From positions 1 through 19,191 of the forward strand of contig DXZC01000026.1 in NCBI GenBank assembly GCA_019415505.1: a stretch of DNA of 19,191 nt, written 5' to 3'. Positions 13,669 through 19,191 of the stretch are shown here, in pieces (position 1 is the stretch's first letter; every line of letters begins with the position of its first letter). The stretch comes from Peptococcaceae bacterium. Lineage in GTDB: Bacteria > Bacillota > Dehalobacteriia > UBA7702. Made by a program: the position numbers and the translations under genes. The notes under the pieces are model-generated. The model saw only the letters and a list, made by a program, of their open reading frames with translations. It was not told where the DNA came from and did no database searches.

Positions 13669-15609
13669 TTAAAAATTCTGGAGCATCTGGAAAATCTTGG
13701 CGCTCTCAGCTCTGGTGGCATTGGCTTGGGGCGCAAATTTATTATCGCCCTTGCCCTCCAGTATACCCGCTGCCTTCATACTGTAGACCGCCTCTTTAGC
13801 ATATGACCTAATCTCCCTATCGTCAGCGAATAATTGGCCGTCGCCGGCGGGGAGGTCGATTGACATGACCGCCGCGCAGCGGGCTATCAGCGTGGCCATA
13901 TCCTGGCGACTGATGTTATCCTCCGGCGCAAAGGTGGCGGCGGAGGTACCCAGGGTTATACCCTTATCCACCGCCCAAGCCACATGGGCGGCATAGTATT
14001 TATCCGATTTCACATCCTTAAACTTTGTAACTGTAGGAGATGAGGCGGTGGAATCCTTAATTCCCGCCCAACGTCCTAAAATTGTCACAAATTGACCCCG
14101 GGTTACAGGGGAATTGGGGTCAAAAGTAGTGTCTGAGGTGCCTTTCATAATCCCCTTAGACAAAACATATGAGACATAATCATAATACCATGCTCCCTTT
14201 AACACATCGGACATTTTTGCCACAGGGGGCGTTGTGGGCGCGGGGGTTGCCGCCGGGGTAACCACAACAGTACAGTTCATGGTCTTTTTCCCTTCCTCAG
14301 TAGTCACGGTGATAATTGCCACGCCGGGAGCCACGGCCCTAACCGCCCCGGTCTCGGAGACAGTGGCCACGGAAAGATTATTGGAACTCCAAGTTACAGC
14401 TTTATTGGCGGCATATACCGGCGCGACAGTGGCTACCAGGGTTTCGCTTTTGCCGACCTGCAAGTCCAGGCTGGTTTTATCTAACGCCACACCGCTAACA
14501 GCGGTACTGGTTCCCTGGGGTAATACCGTCACAGAACAGCTGCTCCGCTTGCCACCGGCAGCGGTTACCACAATATTGGCTTTGCCCTCCTGCACGGCGG
14601 TAACCTGTCCTTGGGTATCGACAGTGGCCACCGCCTGATTATCCGAAGCCCAGACTAAAGCCTGATCACTGGCATTTTTCGGTTCTATTGCCGCTGTCAG
14701 CTTGGCGCTATCGCCCACCGCCACATATAATTCGCTTTGGTTCAGGGTAACCTTTTGAACGGCAATAACCGGTTCCTCCGGCGCATAGGGCGTTAAATCA
14801 GCGTTGGCGGCAAGGGAGATTACAGGCATTGCGCTGGTAACCAAGGCTGCCGCGTCAACACCGCTGTTGAGATAAGCTTGTAAATCGCTGAGGGCTTGGC
14901 TCACCTGCTCCTCGGTAGCCGTCATTTCCTGGAGCACGGTTACGGCGTTTTTATATGCCCGGCTGAGGCGCGCGCTGTCGCCTGCTCCCCGACTGTTAGC
15001 CGCTGCCACAGCCTGGGTTAAAGCGTCCTTATTGGGGGGAGTGATATATGGGTTGGCGGTCATGAGGGTAAAACCCAAATCCGCCCCATAGCCATAAAGG
15101 GAATATTGCCAGCGCATAACATCCCCGTCCTTTAATTTGCATTTATCCGCCCCGTAATTAAGACAAACATTATTGACGCTGTACATCCAGCCGGACATGT
15201 AAGTAAAATCAAATTCACCCAGTTCCCCACCTTTAAAGCGTCCGTCCAGATTCGGCAGCTTACGGGCCATTTCCGTGACAATATAGGCGGGAACCTGTAG
15301 GGAATCGCTGGCCGTGGGGTCAGTCAGACTCTGCAAATAAAAACCGTCGTTCAAGCCGCCGCTATGGGACATAGCCACGGAATTCTGCCGCAAAGCGCGG
15401 GACAGCACTGTAGCGGCGTTATCCCCAGCCTGGAGGGTAATATTAGTTGGCTCCACTATATACCCTTGGCCCAGGGTAAATTTTTCCACACTCACGGTAA
15501 CGCTATCCGCCGCCAGAACCCCGCTGCTCAGCAACAGGGAACTGAATAACACCACAAACACTATACTCAAAAAATAGGATAAACCTTTACGCTTGATATT
15601 TATTTCCAC
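13669..15609 (-). CDS. S-layer-anchored surface protein with DUF4430-like, two Ig-like (Big_2) and three SLH domains
   Basis: A 646-residue exported protein. The signal peptide is residues 1-33, with a basic start, a hydrophobic core and a VLAA cleavage site. Residues about 57-172 resemble DUF4430, the fold of the transcobalamin C-terminal domain: LQAGDNAATVL, a long loop, SGWMYSVNN and DGDVMRWQYS. A helical linker spans 190-248. Two bacterial Ig-like domains cover 283-362 and 370-450, each with the W(A/S)S(D/N)N...A(T)V...G.V.AV..G pattern. A Pro/Thr linker (451-463) leads to three SLH repeats (about 466-516, 528-580, 592-643) that bind pyruvylated cell wall polymer. The start is GTG at 15609 with GGAGG 7 nt before it, inside a tandem repeat array. 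Ligand unknown. Confidence 0.9.
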   Translation of the reverse strand: MEINIKRKGLSYFLSIVFVVLFSSLLLSSGVLAADSVTVSVEKFTLGQGYIVEPTNITLQAGDNAATVLSRALRQNSVAMSHSGGLNDGFYLQSLTDPTASDSLQVPAYIVTEMARKLPNLDGRFKGGELGEFDFTYMSGWMYSVNNVCLNYGADKCKLKDGDVMRWQYSLYGYGADLGFTLMTANPYITPPNKDALTQAVAAANSRGAGDSARLSRAYKNAVTVLQEMTATEEQVSQALSDLQAYLNSGVDAAALVTSAMPVISLAANADLTPYAPEEPVIAVQKVTLNQSELYVAVGDSAKLTAAIEPKNASDQALVWASDNQAVATVDTQGQVTAVQEGKANIVVTAAGGKRSSCSVTVLPQGTSTAVSGVALDKTSLDLQVGKSETLVATVAPVYAANKAVTWSSNNLSVATVSETGAVRAVAPGVAIITVTTEEGKKTMNCTVVVTPAATPAPTTPPVAKMSDVLKGAWYYDYVSYVLSKGIMKGTSDTTFDPNSPVTRGQFVTILGRWAGIKDSTASSPTVTKFKDVKSDKYYAAHVAWAVDKGITLGTSAATFAPEDNISRQDMATLIARCAAVMSIDLPAGDGQLFADDREIRSYAKEAVYSMKAAGILEGKGDNKFAPQANATRAESAKIFQMLQNF

Positions 15610-15754
15610 TTTTTTACCTCCACTTTTATATCTCCGCTTCTTTGCTTCATTTCTTTATCACCACTTCCTTAACTCCATTTCTTAACTAATTTCTTTGCCT
15701 CCACTTTTTAAATTCCATTTCGTTAACTTCACTTCTTTAACGCCACTTTTATTA
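15604..15754 (-). repeat. Eleven tandem 14-bp units in the leader of the SLH gene
   Basis: Minus-strand consensus TTAAAGAAGTGGAG. Units on the plus strand: 15604-15617, 15618-15631, 15632-15644, 15645-15658, 15659-15672, 15673-15685, 15686-15698, 15699-15712, 15713-15726, 15727-15740 and 15741-15754. Three units are 13 bp, the rest 14. The copies differ by 1-5 bases. Each minus-strand copy carries a GTGGAG or similar purine run resembling a ribosome binding site. The true GGAGG spans the last unit boundary and the GTG start lies in the last unit. There are no spacers. The array fills almost the whole gap between the terminator and the start codon. Confidence 0.85.
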
Positions 15755-15756
15755 GA

Positions 15757-15791
15757 AAATAGGGATGGCTAATTAATAACCACCCCTATTT
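15757..15791 (-). terminator. Terminator after the toroid/SLH protein
   Basis: On the minus strand AAATAGGGGTGG (15791-15780) pairs with CCATCCCTATTT (15768-15757), including one G-U pair, around an 11-nt loop and followed by a short T run. It is about 32 bp after the stop codon. It separates this gene from the downstream SLH gene. Confidence 0.72.
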
Positions 15792-15823
15792 CTGCAATCA
15801 CGGCATTTTAGCCTTTACTGCCC

Positions 15824-18800
15824 TTACTTTTTGAGATAATTGTACATAACCTGAGCGGTCTCCGCCCGGCTGATATTATTTTCCGGGTTTAACTTGCCTT
15901 CATTGCCGAAGAATATTACGCCGCTGGCGGCAGCCATGGCCTTTTGGGCATAGGCGCTGGTTGTCTCAAAATCAGTAAATTTGTGACCCGCAGCCGCCAG
16001 CTCCGCTAAACGGCTGTCAACATCAATGTTATCTATAGCCTCCTGGCCAATGATTATGCGCATCAGTATCAAGGCTACGTCCTGGCGTTTAATAGGTTGG
16101 TCGGGGTTAAAGTTGCCTTGGTCGTCGCCGAGGATTATACCGGCTTCAGCGCAGGCGGTAACAGCCTGATAGTACCACTTATTGGCTTTAACGTCGTTAA
16201 AGCTTTTAGCGTCCCCCTGCTGCATAACCTTGTCGTCATCCTGGTAATAATTGTAAATCATCTGGGCAAATTCCGCCCGGCTGATATTATTTAAAGGCTT
16301 AAAGTTACCTTGGTCGTCCCCCTGGAACAAGCTGTTGTCAACGCACCAGATGACAGCCGGATAATACCAGGCCTTTTCTTGGCCAATTAAGTCCTTTAAG
16401 GTATCGTTGCCCTCTAAAGCCGCCAAGGCCGCTTCAGCGTCGGTCAACTTCTTATAGACGTCGGCATGAATCAAAGACTTATCCTCTAAGGACAAGGTTT
16501 CATAGGCGGCTCTAGCGCTGGTAATCGCCTTTTTATCAGCAGCTGTAACAGCCTCCGCGGCGGGCAAGGCGTTGATTTGCTCAATCACGCTTTGGGCTGT
16601 AATAATCGCCTCGTCAGGCTCAGTAGCCGCAATTAAGGCCGCCAAAACGCTTTCCACCCGTTGCAGCTTACTGTAATTAGTCACCAAAGCCTGGTCCGCC
16701 GCGCTGAGTTTATCGTAAGACCCGCGTACGCCGGCTATAGCGTCTTTATCAGTTATCCGCACTTCCCCAGGTTCCGGCAGGTTGGCAATGGCCTGAACCA
16801 CTTTTTTGGCTGCCAGGTTTTCTAAGGCCCGTTCCGCGTCGCGCAGGGCTTTCATGGTAGCTCCGTCCACCAAAGCCTTTTGGTCCTCCGTCAAGGCCTC
16901 ATAGGCGGCTCTGGCCGCAACAATGTCGTTGCGATCCTTCTCCGTCACATCAGCGGCGCTGGGCAGGGAGAGTATAAAATCGCTCACCCCTTTAGCTGTC
17001 CACATATTTATGGCAATGAGAGCGTCCCGCAGCTTGGCCAGGTTCTCACCATCAGTCCCGTTGGCAATGGCCTTTTCCTCTTCAGTCAGGGAATTGTAGG
17101 CCGCCGCTAAGGCTTCGATATGGGGCTGGTCGGAAATTTGAATTTGCTCTTTGGAGCCTAATTTAGACAATTCTTTGCCAAAAACTGCGCCGGTGTTAGC
17201 CTCTAATTCGCTCAATACTGCTAATTCTGGGGCAAAATGTTTGTCCAGAGCTTCCTTCTGGCTCGCCTCCAGGGAGTCCGCAAATTCCGTGTAAGCCTTC
17301 CGGGTCGCTTTTACGTTAACAACGTCCTTCCACTCCATCTCACTTACGGAGCTGGGCAGACCCGCCATTAAAGCCCTAAGGCTGTTGCCCTCGTCAGTAT
17401 ATTGGGGGTAATTGGCCAGGTAGTTATCCCGGTGGATGGTAAAGGCGCTCTGGCCGTTATATAAATCCCCCAAGGCTCCTAGAGCCTGGTAGGTGGACAT
17501 ACGGTTGCCAATATTTCCACCAAGATACGCTATGGAGCCGTCCGCCAACTGGCAATTAACTAAGGAGCTGAGGAGGGTTTGGTAGGCGCCCTGGAACTTG
17601 CTATCCTCTAAATCCTCGGCCGTATATCCGGCGGAAACCAGGGCGTTAATGGCCACGGCCACGCTATTGGAATTAGCGCCGTAAAAATCCTCGCCCCCTA
17701 AAGAATCCACAATCCCCCCAAAGGCGGCGGGCATCTGCTCAAATATTGTCTTAATTCTCTCGCCGTACACCGGGTCGTCAACTGCATAGCACAGGGGCAA
17801 CGAGGCCATGGCGCAAACATCCAAGGGGAAACTGCCTGGGGTGGCCCCCGGGTTTTCTTCGTAGTCCCCCCCCGCGAACTGCGGGTAATACGATTCTACT
17901 GTGGTTACCGCCACATTTAACAGGCCGGCTTTTAGCTCCTCAGTATAGCCTTCCTCCGGCGAGGCGTTGGCCATTTCCAAGGCTAGCATGGGGTAGGAAA
18001 AGAACAGGGCCTGCATACCCATCTGGGAGTAATTTCCTGTACTGGTAACTTTCGGTTTTGCCTGGGAGAAATCGGGGTTCCCCTCCTCGTCCCAAGTAAT
18101 ACCATTAGACAGTTTAGCGGTCAACGCTTCTATATAGTTGCCGTTGAATTCCGAATCCGGGAAGGGATTTCGGGGGTCAGCCCCCATCGCCTCCAGAGCC
18201 GCGACATAGCGGAACATGTCCTTGCCGCTGCCGCCCCTTTCATACAAGTCCTTGGTGGACTTAATATTCTGGGTTTTCATAGCCTCCTGCCGCTGGTCCA
18301 GCCAAGTTTTAATGGTCTCAGCCGGCAGCTCCGCCCAGGCCTTAACTGCGGCGGCATTCTGTTCTAAAAAAGGCCTACCGCTGAGGAGAGAACCGCTGGC
18401 GGTTAAATCCCACTCTTCAGTTTGGCCGTCGGTTACATGGGGGTATTTACTGCCTAAGGACGGGAAAATCCAGGCCTCCCAGTCAGTGCCAGTATCCGCC
18501 CAACGGGCTAGGCCGGTTTTATACGGCGCCATATAGAGGGAGGGAACGCTGGCGTGGGGCTGATAGACCTGGTAAAAGTCTTTATGGGCCGGTTGCTTAC
18601 CCTGGTAAAATTTATAACCCGCCTCAAATAAGGGCTTAATCAACCCATTGTAGGTGACGTTTTGGAGCATAGCATTAAGGCCGCCCTCAGCTAAAGCTGC
18701 TTTTATCTCCGTCTCCGACGTTAGCTCGGTGCCCTCGTTAACCGGCGGGGTAAAATAATAGTCCAGCACATCGTCCATCGCGGCCTTGGCGTATTCCTTC

Positions 18801-19191
18801 GCTGTTTTATAAACAGTGTAGGGCTGGGAAACACAGGCCGCGCCTTCCCCCTCGCCAATCTTCAGGTTAACATAGTAGGTTCCTGCCGCCAGGTTATCCG
18901 CCAGCAGACCCAAACCCCGCTTCATAATGTCCGCCTTAACCACGCCGCTCTCCGTTGCTTCGGCGGCAGCCAGTAACTCCCCTTTAGTGGTGACCAGCGG
19001 CTCCCCGATGGCGTCGCTCACCGCAGCGTTGGACCCTCTAGCCAAATAAAGGGTAACCGGGGTATCGTCCCCAAAATTGGGGTTATCCAGCTCAAAGGCG
19101 CCCCCCACGTTCAGCCATTGCTTTTGGGCGGCATAGCCCCGGGCCGGGCTAATGACGAAATCATTTACCGGCGGGGCAATCTTATAATAAA
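15824..19191 (-). CDS. Large SLH surface protein with alpha-alpha toroid and helical repeats (5' end outside window)
   Basis: The frame is open through the right edge, so the N-terminus and signal peptide are missing; 1121 codons are visible. The first part seen is beta-rich (about 18800-19191). Roughly 17440-18050 resembles the terpenoid-cyclase/prenyltransferase alpha-alpha toroid used in Gram-positive surface proteins. Its best markers are NSNSVAVAINALVSAGY, NCQLADGSIAY and STYQALGALGDLY. At about 16415-17350 there are four to five helical repeats of 55-70 residues with the pattern LP...(V)T..D...I..AR.AYE.L....K.L....L..AE.AL..L. Three SLH repeats (about 16235-16400, 16045-16210, 15827-15990) end the protein and anchor it to the cell wall. 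No catalytic motif of a true cyclase was recognised. It lies upstream of, and parallel to, the DUF4430-like SLH gene. Confidence 0.85.
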   Translation of the reverse strand, partial: YYKIAPPVNDFVISPARGYAAQKQWLNVGGAFELDNPNFGDDTPVTLYLARGSNAAVSDAIGEPLVTTKGELLAAAEATESGVVKADIMKRGLGLLADNLAAGTYYVNLKIGEGEGAACVSQPYTVYKTAKEYAKAAMDDVLDYYFTPPVNEGTELTSETEIKAALAEGGLNAMLQNVTYNGLIKPLFEAGYKFYQGKQPAHKDFYQVYQPHASVPSLYMAPYKTGLARWADTGTDWEAWIFPSLGSKYPHVTDGQTEEWDLTASGSLLSGRPFLEQNAAAVKAWAELPAETIKTWLDQRQEAMKTQNIKSTKDLYERGGSGKDMFRYVAALEAMGADPRNPFPDSEFNGNYIEALTAKLSNGITWDEEGNPDFSQAKPKVTSTGNYSQMGMQALFFSYPMLALEMANASPEEGYTEELKAGLLNVAVTTVESYYPQFAGGDYEENPGATPGSFPLDVCAMASLPLCYAVDDPVYGERIKTIFEQMPAAFGGIVDSLGGEDFYGANSNSVAVAINALVSAGYTAEDLEDSKFQGAYQTLLSSLVNCQLADGSIAYLGGNIGNRMSTYQALGALGDLYNGQSAFTIHRDNYLANYPQYTDEGNSLRALMAGLPSSVSEMEWKDVVNVKATRKAYTEFADSLEASQKEALDKHFAPELAVLSELEANTGAVFGKELSKLGSKEQIQISDQPHIEALAAAYNSLTEEEKAIANGTDGENLAKLRDALIAINMWTAKGVSDFILSLPSAADVTEKDRNDIVAARAAYEALTEDQKALVDGATMKALRDAERALENLAAKKVVQAIANLPEPGEVRITDKDAIAGVRGSYDKLSAADQALVTNYSKLQRVESVLAALIAATEPDEAIITAQSVIEQINALPAAEAVTAADKKAITSARAAYETLSLEDKSLIHADVYKKLTDAEAALAALEGNDTLKDLIGQEKAWYYPAVIWCVDNSLFQGDDQGNFKPLNNISRAEFAQMIYNYYQDDDKVMQQGDAKSFNDVKANKWYYQAVTACAEAGIILGDDQGNFNPDQPIKRQDVALILMRIIIGQEAIDNIDVDSRLAELAAAGHKFTDFETTSAYAQKAMAAASGVIFFGNEGKLNPENNISRAETAQVMYNYLKK

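Noticed and set aside
14234..14638. 134-codon plus-strand ORF inside the SLH gene, and similar long antisense ORFs at 7803-8120, 11825-12160 and 12910-13290
   Set aside because: They are frame shadows of well-supported genes and lack ribosome binding sites and family features.
15604..15754. CRISPR array
   Set aside because: The units are 13-14 bp, degenerate and directly tandem with no spacers, and there are no cas genes.

Overview
The window looks like a chromosomal segment of an anaerobic, low-to-medium GC member of the Firmicutes (Bacillota), probably Clostridia or a relative. The signs are a T-box leader, a stand-alone Spo0A C-terminal domain, S-layer-homology (SLH) surface proteins, strong GGAGG ribosome binding sites, a ferredoxin-dependent indolepyruvate oxidoreductase and a non-pyrrolysine MttB-family methyltransferase. 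Species cannot be fixed from the sequence. No rRNA, tRNA, CRISPR array, transposase or integrase was seen.

Layout. (1) 1-2301, plus strand: ilvA-type threonine dehydratase, a terminator hairpin, then a diverged GpsA-family glycerol-3-phosphate dehydrogenase. (2) 2302-5336: an AT-rich islet of small regulatory and membrane genes. It holds an XRE repressor divergent from a 66-residue Spo0A-C protein with a perfect operator-like palindrome on its promoter; a small four-Cys protein coupled to a PF06541-like membrane protein; and an XRE/DUF6773-like pair followed by a small membrane ORF broken by one in-frame TAA. A 72-bp palindromic element lies after the last. (3) 5337-8864, minus strand: a three-gene operon of MttB-like methyltransferase, trans-sulfuration-family PLP enzyme and diverged thymidylate-synthase-like protein. 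This combination matches no pathway I know. (4) 8865-13300, plus strand: promoter, T-box leader and iorA-iorB-paaK. (5) 13301-19191, minus strand: two SLH surface proteins. One carries a DUF4430-like domain and two Ig-like domains; the other carries an alpha-alpha toroid and helical repeats and runs off the right edge. Eleven tandem 14-bp units sit between them and contain the start codon of the downstream gene.

How the genes may work together. The T-box suggests that iorAB-paaK is induced when an aminoacyl-tRNA is short. That fits anabolic use: PaaK-like ligase activates arylacetates, and IorAB carboxylates them reductively to arylpyruvates for aromatic amino acid synthesis. The MttB/PLP/TS-like operon is transcribed divergently from it and suggests one-carbon or methylated-compound chemistry with an unknown substrate. 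The two surface proteins carry between them the two fold types found together in transcobalamin and in related bacterial surface proteins, but nothing here proves corrinoid binding.
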